Shown: positions 1 through 7,141 of the stretch, piece after piece
Layout of the letters: every line of letters starts with the position of its first letter
How positions within the stretch are numbered: position 1 is the first letter of the stretch
Made by a program: the position numbers and the translations under genes
From: Pseudomonadota bacterium
Lineage (GTDB): Bacteria; Pseudomonadota; Alphaproteobacteria; Rhizobiales; Rhizobiaceae
Length of the DNA: 15,128 nucleotides
Direction: 5' to 3'
NCBI GenBank assembly: GCA_023388675.1
Contig: JAEWFU010000152.1
Span: 1-15,128 of the forward strand
Notes under the pieces: model-generated
The model's database searches: none
Seen by the model: only the letters and a program-made list of their open reading frames with translations
What the model was told of the DNA's origin: nothing

Positions 1-93
1 ATCTCACAGGAGTCCGAGCGTGCGGCCCGCGTGGTGGAAATATTCAAGCGCTACGCCGCCGACCAGCAGAAAGCGGGCTATCCCTACCGTTGA
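1..93 (+). CDS. C-terminal end of an unrecognised protein (partial)
   Basis: An open frame enters from the left edge and ends with TGA at 91-93, giving 30 residues that finish in QQKAGYPYR. The stretch is charged and looks helical (ERAARVVEIFKRYAADQQK), with codon use like its neighbours, so it is probably the real end of a plus-strand gene whose body lies outside the window. There are too few residues to name a family. The gene is convergent with the alpha/beta hydrolase that stops at 183, and a strong hairpin lies between them. Confidence 0.5.
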   Translation: MSQESERAARVVEIFKRYAADQQKAGYPYR

Positions 94-110
94 GCATTCG
101 GCCTCGACAA

Positions 111-142
111 ATCGTCCGGCGCGCCCAGTGACGCCGGACGAT
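111..142. terminator. Hairpin between convergent genes, probable bidirectional terminator
   Basis: ATCGTCCGGCG (111-121) and CGCCGGACGAT (132-142) are perfect 11-bp inverted arms around a 10-nt loop. The hairpin sits in the 89-bp gap between two convergent stop codons (93 and 183). There is no long T tract on either side; on the minus strand the arm is followed by TTGTCGAGG. Position and stem strength support termination for both strands, but intrinsic termination without a U tract is less certain. Confidence 0.6.
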
Positions 143-182
143 GCACACCGGAACAGGTCTGCCACGGCGTGGGATGCCTACC

Positions 183-977
183 TCATAATCTGTCCAGCCA
201 GGCTGCGACCTGCAACGCGGTCTCCCTTGCGTTCTCGATCTGCGGACAGTGGCCGGAGCGGGATATTTCCACATACTCGGAACGTCCGGGCAAGCTGGAC
301 AAGGCTCGCATCTCCGAAGCAGTGCGTGTCCGGTCTTGGGAACCTCTCAGCAGCAGGAGCGGGACTTCGGGAAAGCGCGAGGCCTCCCCGAAAAGGTCAT
401 GCTTGCGGATCGCCGCCAGCATGCCGGCGAACGTGTCTGCGTTCACACGACCGGCATCGCGGATAAGGGGATCGAGGTCGATGGCCTGGGGTTCCAAAAA
501 CCAGCTTTCGACGATCCTGCGTACAGTTTCACCAGCGGGTGGTGCGCTGAGGTCGCCCACGATTGAGCCTATCGAGATTTCACCCTGCGACTGGCCGAGA
601 CCACTGTCCATGACAACGACCCCGTCGATTAATTCGCCGTAGTGGCGCAGCATGGTGAGGGCAATGCCCCCGCCCATCGAATGGCCGACGACAACCAGCT
701 TGCCCGAAGCTGTGCGGAGTTGCGCCAGGAGATCCACCAGCCGGCCGGCCATTTCCCCATAGTCGTCCCATGGCTCGGCCGGCGCCCGTCCGAAGCCCGG
801 TAGGTCGACGGCCACCGTCGTCCAGCCCGGAGAACGGACACCCAACTCCCCCTGAAACGCCTCCCAGGAGGCCGCCGACAACATCGCGCCGTGCACCAGC
901 ATGGCCATATGCCGACCCTCGCCGCAACGGCGCATGCGAAAGCCGGCGCGTACGTCCTCAGCGACCGCCGGACACAT
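183..977 (-). CDS. Alpha/beta-fold hydrolase
   Basis: A 264-residue cytoplasmic alpha/beta hydrolase and the last gene of the operon. The oxyanion HG motif is at residues 29-30, the nucleophile elbow GHSMGG has Ser100, the likely acid is Asp215 (SQDRT) and the catalytic His is His243 (SGHCPQ). DLPGFG at 58-63 is also typical of the family. I chose ATG at 977 because the following VRAGFRMRRCGEG matches the first beta strands of the fold; the open frame continues to GTG 1013 inside the SDR gene. From 977 the gene overlaps the SDR stop by 20 bp, so translation is probably coupled. It could hydrolyse an ester, lactone or CoA thioester made in the pathway, or act as a C-C hydrolase; the sequence does not decide. 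The fold and triad are clear; the substrate is unknown. Confidence 0.9.
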   Translation of the reverse strand: MCPAVAEDVRAGFRMRRCGEGRHMAMLVHGAMLSAASWEAFQGELGVRSPGWTTVAVDLPGFGRAPAEPWDDYGEMAGRLVDLLAQLRTASGKLVVVGHSMGGGIALTMLRHYGELIDGVVVMDSGLGQSQGEISIGSIVGDLSAPPAGETVRRIVESWFLEPQAIDLDPLIRDAGRVNADTFAGMLAAIRKHDLFGEASRFPEVPLLLLRGSQDRTRTASEMRALSSLPGRSEYVEISRSGHCPQIENARETALQVAAWLDRL

Positions 978-1713
978 CGAGCAGGGCGCCGGTGACGTAG
1001 GACGCCGCATCACTCGCCAGCCAGAGGATCGATGCGGCGACTTCTTGCGGATCCCCGGCGCGCTTCATCGGTATGTTCGGTGCCACCCTTTCCAGCCTGT
1101 CCACCAGGCCCGCACGGGCATGGATTTCGGTATCGATCAGGCCAGGCCGCACCGCGTTGACGCGGATGCTTTCGTCGGCGACCTCGCGGGCAAGGCCTAT
1201 CGCGAGCGTATCGGTCGCGCCCTTGCTGGCGGCGTAGTGCACCCACTCCCCTGCCCCGCCGAGGGCCGCCGCGCGCGAGGAGACGATCACGATGGCGCCT
1301 CCCGACCCGCCTCCTTTCGTCGACATGACCCGCACACCCGCCCGGGCGACGAGGAAAGCGCCAAGGATGTTGGTGTCGAACACGTTGCGCAGATCCGCTA
1401 CCGTGGCATCGGCCAGCCGACCGACCCTGCCGCTGATGCCTGCGTTGACCACCACCGCGCGGGGGGCGCCAAACATCGCCTCGGCTGCATCGAAAAGGTC
1501 AGCGACGCCGCTTTCATCCGTCATGTCCGCCTTGACGGCTTTGGCGCGCCCACCCGCCGCCTCGATTGCCGCCGCCACACGATCGGCGGCACCTTGATCC
1601 GAAGCAAACGAGAAGCATACGTCATAGCCAGCCGCGGCGCCTGCAATGGCCGTAGCCGCCCCTATGCCGCGGCTGCCTCCGCTTATCACCAGTCCCTTAC
1701 GCGCATCAGTCAT
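958..1713 (-). CDS. SDR-family NAD(P)-dependent oxidoreductase
   Basis: A 251-residue classical short-chain dehydrogenase/reductase, the usual length for the family. The Rossmann glycine motif is GGSRGIG (residues 12-18), followed by NAG (90-92), the structural Asn115, catalytic Ser145/146 and Tyr160 with Lys164 (YAASK), and the PG motif of the cofactor-binding segment. The C-terminus VTGALLDVSGGR is typical of FabG-like SDRs. The start ATG at 1713 has a purine-rich GGGGGAG about 8 nt upstream and overlaps the stop of the upstream CoA-transferase as ATGA (1710-1713). Expected role: oxidising or reducing a hydroxyl/keto group on the imported acid or its CoA ester. FabG-like annotation is common for this sequence type, but the catabolic operon argues against fatty acid synthesis. 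Cofactor choice (NAD or NADP) was not resolved. Confidence 0.93.
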   Translation of the reverse strand: MTDARKGLVISGGSRGIGAATAIAGAAAGYDVCFSFASDQGAADRVAAAIEAAGGRAKAVKADMTDESGVADLFDAAEAMFGAPRAVVVNAGISGRVGRLADATVADLRNVFDTNILGAFLVARAGVRVMSTKGGGSGGAIVIVSSRAAALGGAGEWVHYAASKGATDTLAIGLAREVADESIRVNAVRPGLIDTEIHARAGLVDRLERVAPNIPMKRAGDPQEVAASILWLASDAASYVTGALLDVSGGR

Positions 1714-2861
1714 CGGTGCGGTCTCCCCCGTTCTTCACCAAACACCTCCTTCTGGTCGGCGCCGAGCGCCGTGTGGCGGAATGAGCGCCTCGTTCCGCTC
1801 GGGTCCAACTGGCGCAGCACGTGCCCCGTAACGGCGATCTGCCGGCCCGATGGCAAGGTGGCCGGCTGCACGTCCCCACGGGCGCGGAAATAGGGATCGC
1901 GCGCAATGCTCAGCCCGTCGTGAACAGGTGCAACCTCCAGGCCGGACGCCCGCAGCGCTTCGCCAGCTTCATCGACGCTTCTAGACGCGGCCCATGCACG
2001 CAAGGCAGAGACCGGATCGGACGCCTCCCCGGCGAAGTTCGCCAGGCGCTGACGCGCTTCATCATCGACGAGAACGGACAATTCAGCCCCGTCCGCGCAG
2101 GATACGCCGATGAGATGTGTTGCATCATCCGCCGCGCCCCATCCGTAAGGGTTGTTGGTTCCGTTGCGAAGCGGCACCCTGCCTTCCTCTGCCAGCATCG
2201 CCGATTGCAGTTCGACCATCCGGTGCAACGGCTCGTAGAGTGCGATGTCGACCTGCGCACCCTCTGCGCCGTTGCAATCGCGCGCCCACAATGCCGTTGC
2301 CGCCCCCAGCAGGCCGAAGAGGCTGGCGGATGCGTCGGCAAGGCTGAAGCCGACATGCAGCGGAATATCGTCCGGGTCGCCCGTCAGCGGCACGATGCCG
2401 CTGAAAGCCTCCGCGATCTTCCCGAAACCGGGCACAGGCGCCATCGGTCCGGTCTGGCCGAACCCCGAGATGCTGATCATCACCAGATCCGGATTGACCT
2501 GCCGCAGATCGCTCCAGCCGATCCCCAGCCGATCGAGCGCGCCGGGGCGGTTATTCTCGATCAGCACGTCGGCATCACGAACGAGCGTCATCAGCCGTTC
2601 CCGATCATCCGGCTCCTTCAGATCAAGGGTCACACATTGCTTGTCGCGTACACCAACACCCCACCACACCGACAGCCCATCGACCTCCAGTCCGAGCTGG
2701 CGTCCGGCATCGCCGCCGTCCGGCCGTTCGATCTTGACGATCTCGGCACCGAAATCGGCAAGAAGGCTGCCGCAGAGCGGCCCGGCGATGACATTGCCGA
2801 GTTCGACGACCCGCAAGCCTTCGAACGGAAGGCCGTATCCGCTAGCCTGATCTGCGCTCAT
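1710..2861 (-). CDS. CaiB/BaiF family III CoA-transferase (second of two)
   Basis: A 383-residue family III CoA-transferase, near the usual 390-420. The N-terminal block FEGLRVVELGNVIAGPLCG (13-31), LLADFGAEIVKIE (33-45) and DLKEPDD are family hallmarks. Asp176 in GFSLADASAS fits the catalytic aspartate that forms the aspartyl-CoA anhydride. The family moves CoA from a donor such as succinyl-CoA to a free carboxylate without ATP. The start ATG (2861) overlaps the lyase stop as ATGA and has no good ribosome site of its own, so it probably depends on translation of the lyase; its stop overlaps the SDR start in the same way. It is immediately downstream of a CitE-like lyase, which suggests it activates the acid that the lyase then cleaves. 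It is clearly different from the other CoA-transferase in the operon. Confidence 0.95.
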   Translation of the reverse strand: MSADQASGYGLPFEGLRVVELGNVIAGPLCGSLLADFGAEIVKIERPDGGDAGRQLGLEVDGLSVWWGVGVRDKQCVTLDLKEPDDRERLMTLVRDADVLIENNRPGALDRLGIGWSDLRQVNPDLVMISISGFGQTGPMAPVPGFGKIAEAFSGIVPLTGDPDDIPLHVGFSLADASASLFGLLGAATALWARDCNGAEGAQVDIALYEPLHRMVELQSAMLAEEGRVPLRNGTNNPYGWGAADDATHLIGVSCADGAELSVLVDDEARQRLANFAGEASDPVSALRAWAASRSVDEAGEALRASGLEVAPVHDGLSIARDPYFRARGDVQPATLPSGRQIAVTGHVLRQLDPSGTRRSFRHTALGADQKEVFGEERGRPHR

Positions 2862-3754
2862 TGCGTCGCGATGCCGTTGCGGCGCCCCTCTTCCACCACC
2901 TCCCGCGCGAGCGGAAGCATGGCGTAGTCCACCATCGAACCTCGATAGCTGACAGCAGCATCGCCACGCGCGAGCGCCTCTTCCATTGCCGCTATCATTC
3001 CGGCGAAGTAGCTGATCTCCTCTTTCGTGGGTCGGAAAACCTTCTGCGCGATCGCGACATGGCTCGGGTGGATGAGCACGGCACCGGTGAAGCCGAGGCT
3101 CTTGGCCCGCTTCACAAGCATTTCGACCGCGGCATGGTCGTCGAGCTTGGTTCCGATGATGCTGGCCATCGGATAGGCCGCGCCGCCGGCCCGGCTGTCC
3201 AGCACCATCTTCGACGCGAGGTAGAGCTGTTCGGTGCCTTCGAGCGACGGGCTGAAGCCCACCGCGCGGGCGACGTCACCGGAGATCGGCCCGCCAGTAA
3301 CGCCGATGACGCCCCGGCACCGGTCGCTCGCGGCGGCAAGATCGCGTGCAGCCCACAGCCCTTCCGCGGTCTCGGGCAGCGGCATGATCGCGACCTGTCC
3401 GTGCGGCAGCCCCGCGCGTCCTTCCTCGTAGCCGAGAAGCCGGTCAAGCGCCCGGATTTCCTCGACCGTCCGCGATTTCGGCGGCATGATACCGGCCAGC
3501 CCATCGCGCACGATCGCCGAAACGTCTGCGGCACCGGTTTCCGACATGGCGTTGATGCGCACGAAGGCGGGAATGCCCTTCTCCTTCATGAGCCCGATCA
3601 TGTCGTAGGCCATCGCCCGCCCTTCAACCTTCATCTCCACCGGCAGCGCGTCCTCCAGGTCGATCACCACCGAATCCGGCGCGAAGCGATCGACCCGTTC
3701 GGCCCAGTCGCGCTTGTGTGCCGGGATGAAGAGCATGGTACGAAGTGGCCACAT
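2858..3754 (-). CDS. CitE-like (HpcH/HpaI superfamily) acyl-CoA lyase
   Basis: A 298-residue TIM-barrel lyase of the CitE / malyl-CoA lyase type. Visible landmarks are the N-terminal RTMLFIPAHKRDW, IDLEDAL (31-37), VRIN with Arg66, PLPET with Glu128, and SGDVARAVG with Asp160. The Glu and Asp are in place to bind Mg2+, as in the family, and Arg66 to hold the substrate. Members cleave or form 3-hydroxyacyl-CoAs such as malyl-CoA, methylmalyl-CoA and citramalyl-CoA, and are soluble. The start ATG 3754 has AGAGGAAAA upstream, inside the end of the small membrane protein gene, with only 3 bp between the two genes. No acyl-carrier subunits (CitD/CitF) are present, so this is a stand-alone CoA-dependent lyase, not citrate lyase. 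The exact acid is not known. Confidence 0.9.
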   Translation of the reverse strand: MWPLRTMLFIPAHKRDWAERVDRFAPDSVVIDLEDALPVEMKVEGRAMAYDMIGLMKEKGIPAFVRINAMSETGAADVSAIVRDGLAGIMPPKSRTVEEIRALDRLLGYEEGRAGLPHGQVAIMPLPETAEGLWAARDLAAASDRCRGVIGVTGGPISGDVARAVGFSPSLEGTEQLYLASKMVLDSRAGGAAYPMASIIGTKLDDHAAVEMLVKRAKSLGFTGAVLIHPSHVAIAQKVFRPTKEEISYFAGMIAAMEEALARGDAAVSYRGSMVDYAMLPLAREVVEEGRRNGIATQ

Positions 3755-3757
3755 GGT

Positions 3758-3988
3758 TCAGTTTTCCTCTCGCATCTTGGATTGTGCAGATCGTTCGCTC
3801 TCGCGCGCGGCAGCCTCGAATTCCCAGCAGACCAGCGCTGTGATCGCTGCCGCCGCGACGGCCACATATCCGAGAAAGAGCAGCGGCCTGATGAAGTGGA
3901 GATTGGTGCGCGCCGCCGTCCAGTAGAGGACGAGGCACACGGCCACCGTCCCCGCCCAGACGATCATGTTGCGGGTGGTGCGGTTCAT
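3758..3988 (-). CDS. Small two-helix membrane protein of a TRAP-transporter operon
   Basis: A 76-residue protein starting MNRTTRN. Two hydrophobic stretches (about residues 8-26 and 33-52) are joined by a short polar turn (ARTNLHF), and a charged tail (EFEAAARESERSAQSKMREEN) follows. The start at 3988 is well supported: GGGAGGG lies 6 nt upstream and the ATG overlaps the permease stop as ATGA (3985-3988). The longer open frame to 4075 is inside the permease gene and was not used. I recognise no family. It is too short to be a DctQ subunit (four helices), and the neighbouring permease already carries that part by fusion. Its position and coupling suggest an accessory subunit or assembly partner of the TRAP transporter; this is inference. 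Confidence 0.8.
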   Translation of the reverse strand: MNRTTRNMIVWAGTVAVCLVLYWTAARTNLHFIRPLLFLGYVAVAAAAITALVCWEFEAAARESERSAQSKMREEN

Positions 3989-6003
3989 GTCGAACCCTCC
4001 CTGGTTGCCGGTTTGGGACGATGTGCCTCGGGCACGCTCTCCCCGCTTTCGGCGGAGGCGAGCGAGCGCCGCCACAGGATCAGCAGTACCGTGCCAGCGA
4101 TCACCAGGCCCGTCAGCTCGGTCACACGGCTACTCCAGATCATCAGCAACGCGGCGATGCCGAGGAGCGCCCGCTCATGCGCGCGGGCCACGACCATGAA
4201 CCAGCCCTCGATCGCGATCGCCAGCAAGAACACGCCGCACGCTGCGGTTGCCGTCGCAAGCACGATCCGCGTCCACGTGCCGTCGAGCAGCAGCGACGTG
4301 TCGTAGATGAAGCAGAACGGCACGATGAAGCCGGCCATGGCCAGCTTGAAGGCTTGATAGCCGGTCTTGTTCAGATCTGCCTTTGCGATGCTCGCGGCGG
4401 CATAGGCGGCGAGCGCCACCGGCGGCGTGACATTGGCGAGGATGCCGAAATAGAAGGCGAAGAAATGGCTCGCCAGTTCCGGAGCGCCCATCTGTATCAG
4501 GCCCGGAACGACCAGAACCGCGACCGTCAGATAGACCGCCGGCGTCGGCAATCCCATGCCGAGCACCAGGGCGATGATCGCGGTCAGCACCAGCGCGACG
4601 GGCAGCACGCCGTTCGACGTCTGCACCACGAAATCGGCAAGCAGGTTGCCGGCACCCGACACCCAGACCGTGCCCATCAGGATGCCCGCGCCGGCCACCG
4701 CGACCGCGACCGCCAGATTATTGGCGATGCCGTCCACGGCCGACTCGACATAGGCGACCATCGTCACCCGCGTGTTGGCGCGCAGCAGCGAAAGCACGAG
4801 CAGCGCGCCGACGCCGATGAGCGCCGATCGCTGCGGCGACATGCCGAAGAAGAACGGTGCGACGAGCGCCGCGATCGCCAGCAGGAAATGCCCTCCGCTG
4901 AGCAGAACCGGCCACAGGCGCGGCAGGGCACCCTCGACCTGGCTCAGCTTGTTGCGATGCGCCCGCAATCCGATCTGAGCGAAGATGGCGAAGAAGTAGA
5001 GCGCGGCCGGAATGATCGCCGCGATGACGATGTCCCAGTAGTTGCGGCCGAGGAACCCTGCCATCAGGAACGCAGCCGAGCCGAGGATCGGCGGCATGAT
5101 CTGGGCACCGGAGGAGGCGACGGCCTCGACCGCGCCGGCATATTCGGGACGGAAACCGGAGCGCTTCATGAGGGGAATGGTAAAGCTGCCGGTGCCCGCG
5201 ACATTGCCGACCACGGAGCCCGAGGCCGTGCCCAGCATGGCGCTCGACGCCACCGCCACATGGGCCGGCCCGCCGGGCCTGCGCCCCATGATCGCCAGCG
5301 ACAGGTCCTGGAAGAACATGACCGCGTTTGTGCGGACCAGCATGGCGCCGAAAATCAGGAAGATCATAAGATAAGTGGCGGCGACCGCCGTGGTGGGGCC
5401 GAATATACCCTGATCCTGCATGAAAAGGATTTCCACCAACGTGCGCCAGTTGACGTTCGGCGCGCTGAAAGCGCCGGGGAAATACTCGCCGAACAGGGCC
5501 TGGATGATAAACAGCGCGATGATCGCGATCATCGGCCAGCCGAGATAGCGCCGCGTGGCCTCAAGCACCGCCAGGATGTAGGTTACGCCGAAGAACATAT
5601 CCGCGCCGTTGGGGAAGCCGATCCTGCGCGCGAAACTCGTGTAGTCGCCGAAGACGTAGATCATTCCGGCGAGCATCAGCCCCATCAGGACGACATCGGG
5701 CAGGAGGCCCGGGATACCGCGTGTCTGCCAGTGACGGCCGCTAGCCGACTTCGCCAGCAAGGCGAGCGAAATGGAAGCGAAAACGAAGGCTATTCTCTGC
5801 AGATAGCCCGTGATGGTGCCGAAGGCGGCCGTGTAGATCAGCAGGATGGCAATCGACAGGCTGAGGAACATGATCGTCACGGCCAGCATCCGCTGAAGCA
5901 GCGTTCCACCGACGATCACCCTTCGCAGCGGTGCCGTGACGACGTCGTCGCTGGCCAGCGCGGCCACCTCTTCGGGCACACCATCCATGGTCGACGAAGA
6001 CAT
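3985..6003 (-). CDS. TRAP transporter fused permease (DctQ-DctM type, TAXI class)
   Basis: A 672-residue polytopic membrane protein, the length of TRAP 4TM/12TM fusion permeases. The N-terminal third carries the DctQ-like helices (for example AVTIMFLSLSIAILLIYTAA). The rest is the DctM-like core with the conserved segments GSASGSVVGNVAGTGSFTIP, SSGAQIMPPILGSAAFLMAG, MGLPTPAVYL and FYFGILANVTPPVALAAYAA. These fusions pair with TAXI-type binding proteins, one of which is encoded 64 bp upstream. It imports a substrate, generally an organic acid, using a Na+ or H+ gradient. I chose ATG 6003 because GGGAGG lies 7 nt upstream; a TTG two codons earlier (6009) has no better support. Its stop overlaps the start of the 76-residue membrane protein. 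The family call is certain; the substrate is not known. Confidence 0.95.
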   Translation of the reverse strand: MSSSTMDGVPEEVAALASDDVVTAPLRRVIVGGTLLQRMLAVTIMFLSLSIAILLIYTAAFGTITGYLQRIAFVFASISLALLAKSASGRHWQTRGIPGLLPDVVLMGLMLAGMIYVFGDYTSFARRIGFPNGADMFFGVTYILAVLEATRRYLGWPMIAIIALFIIQALFGEYFPGAFSAPNVNWRTLVEILFMQDQGIFGPTTAVAATYLMIFLIFGAMLVRTNAVMFFQDLSLAIMGRRPGGPAHVAVASSAMLGTASGSVVGNVAGTGSFTIPLMKRSGFRPEYAGAVEAVASSGAQIMPPILGSAAFLMAGFLGRNYWDIVIAAIIPAALYFFAIFAQIGLRAHRNKLSQVEGALPRLWPVLLSGGHFLLAIAALVAPFFFGMSPQRSALIGVGALLVLSLLRANTRVTMVAYVESAVDGIANNLAVAVAVAGAGILMGTVWVSGAGNLLADFVVQTSNGVLPVALVLTAIIALVLGMGLPTPAVYLTVAVLVVPGLIQMGAPELASHFFAFYFGILANVTPPVALAAYAAASIAKADLNKTGYQAFKLAMAGFIVPFCFIYDTSLLLDGTWTRIVLATATAACGVFLLAIAIEGWFMVVARAHERALLGIAALLMIWSSRVTELTGLVIAGTVLLILWRRSLASAESGESVPEAHRPKPATREGST

Positions 6004-6067
6004 GCGCAATCCTCCCGTTCACGAAGGCGCGGCAGACACCAGGGCCCGCCGCGCCGTCATGTTGGCG

Positions 6068-7111
6068 TCAGGGTGTGTCGTTGCCTGCGGCGATATAGTT
6101 GATCTCGATCCCGGCTTCCTCGAAGCAGCGCTTCGCACCTGGATGGAGCGGGATGAACACTGTCGCGGCTGCGCGCGGCGCCATGGTTTCGGCCTCGGCC
6201 CAGCCGGGCACAACCTCGCCCCAAACCTTGGCGCCGTCGCCGACATAGAGCTGCTTGCACAGCTCGTAGACCGTCTCCTCCGGCACGTCCTTGTGCACGA
6301 TGTAGCCGATCGAAAGCTGGATGCCGCTCACTTCCTCCTTCTGCCAGTCGTAGGTTCCGGCCTGCATGTCGTTGCGCGAGAAGGTCGGATAGTTCTCCAT
6401 CAAGGCGTTGAGGACCGGCTCGTCCATCGTCACGAGGCGCGGCGTGTTGTTGGCGGCAAACTGCGTGATGATCGGAGCAGGATGGTCGCCGGTGAAGAAG
6501 ACCGCGTCGAGCTGGCCGTCGCCCATCATCTCGAACTGCTGGTTCCAGTCGCCGGTCATCACCAGTCCGCCATTGGCGGCGATCTTGTCGTAGGAAAGGT
6601 CGACGCCGCCGAGCGCCACCTCCACCATCGTCGCGGTCAGGCTGTCGGCGGGACCGACGCCGATGCGCTTGTCGGCGAGATCCGCCCAGCTCTTGATGTC
6701 GCTGTCTTCGGTGGTGACGAAGGTCGGGCTCGCCGAGGGCCGCTTGAGGAAGCCGAGGTAGCCGCCGAGATAGCGCATGTCGCGCATCTTGTCCCTGCCC
6801 TCGAACGTGCGCGTGCCCGTCCATGCGTCGAGCACATTCTCGCCGACGCCATGACCGAACTGCGCCTCGCCAGTCTGGACACGCGGCGGGGCGGCGGCTG
6901 CCGTGCCTGGCAACCGGCGGATCTGCACCGCATCCTCCGGGAAAGTGCGCTTGAGCGCCTCCTCCAGTACAGTGAAGGCCAGATCGCTCGTCGAGCCGGC
7001 GGAACCACGACCGATGATGACGAACGATTTCGTTTCGGCATGCACCGGTGCGAGCGAGACGAAGCTTGCCGCGGCCACGACCGCGGACATGACCAATGTT
7101 CTTATCCTCAT
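6068..7111 (-). CDS. TAXI-family TRAP transporter solute-binding protein
   Basis: A 347-residue periplasmic binding protein. The first 25 residues form a Sec signal peptide (MRIR, hydrophobic core TLVMSAVVAAASFVSLAP, likely cleavage after VHA before ETKS). The mature start KSFVIIGRGSAGSTSDLAFTV occupies the place of the TAXI signature (usually like GTGSTGGTYYP), but here it is degenerate. The later GTAAAAPPRVQTGEAQFGHG fits the family's segment for binding-site and lobe contacts. Start ATG 7111 has GGGAGGAA 7 nt upstream. It delivers the substrate to the fused permease encoded next. The gap to the upstream CoA-transferase is 30 bp. The unusual signature could mean an unusual ligand. The family assignment rests on overall pattern and context, with no search done. 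Confidence 0.88.
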   Translation of the reverse strand: MRIRTLVMSAVVAAASFVSLAPVHAETKSFVIIGRGSAGSTSDLAFTVLEEALKRTFPEDAVQIRRLPGTAAAAPPRVQTGEAQFGHGVGENVLDAWTGTRTFEGRDKMRDMRYLGGYLGFLKRPSASPTFVTTEDSDIKSWADLADKRIGVGPADSLTATMVEVALGGVDLSYDKIAANGGLVMTGDWNQQFEMMGDGQLDAVFFTGDHPAPIITQFAANNTPRLVTMDEPVLNALMENYPTFSRNDMQAGTYDWQKEEVSGIQLSIGYIVHKDVPEETVYELCKQLYVGDGAKVWGEVVPGWAEAETMAPRAAATVFIPLHPGAKRCFEEAGIEINYIAAGNDTP

Positions 7112-7141
7112 TGCACTTTCCTCCCTGGTTGATCCTGTGTG

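Noticed and set aside
183..1013. Longer start of the alpha/beta hydrolase at GTG 1013
   Set aside because: The extra 12 residues lie inside the SDR gene and before the first strand of the fold; ATG 977 fits better.
2858..3754. Citrate lyase beta subunit (citE of a CitDEF complex)
   Set aside because: No CitD, CitF or CitC/CitG genes are nearby; the CoA-transferase neighbours indicate a stand-alone acyl-CoA lyase.
3758..4075. 105-residue version of the small membrane protein
   Set aside because: The extension is inside the permease frame and Arg-rich; ATG 3988 has a strong ribosome site and an ATGA overlap.
2861..4306. 481-codon plus-strand frame opposite the lyase and small membrane protein
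   Set aside because: Shadow of conserved minus-strand genes; the product has the same Arg/His-rich low-quality composition and no start signal.
4021..6102. 693-codon open frame on the plus strand opposite the TRAP permease
   Set aside because: It is antisense to a clearly conserved membrane protein; its product is rich in Arg, His, Gln and Asp with no domain, as expected for a shadow frame in GC-rich DNA.
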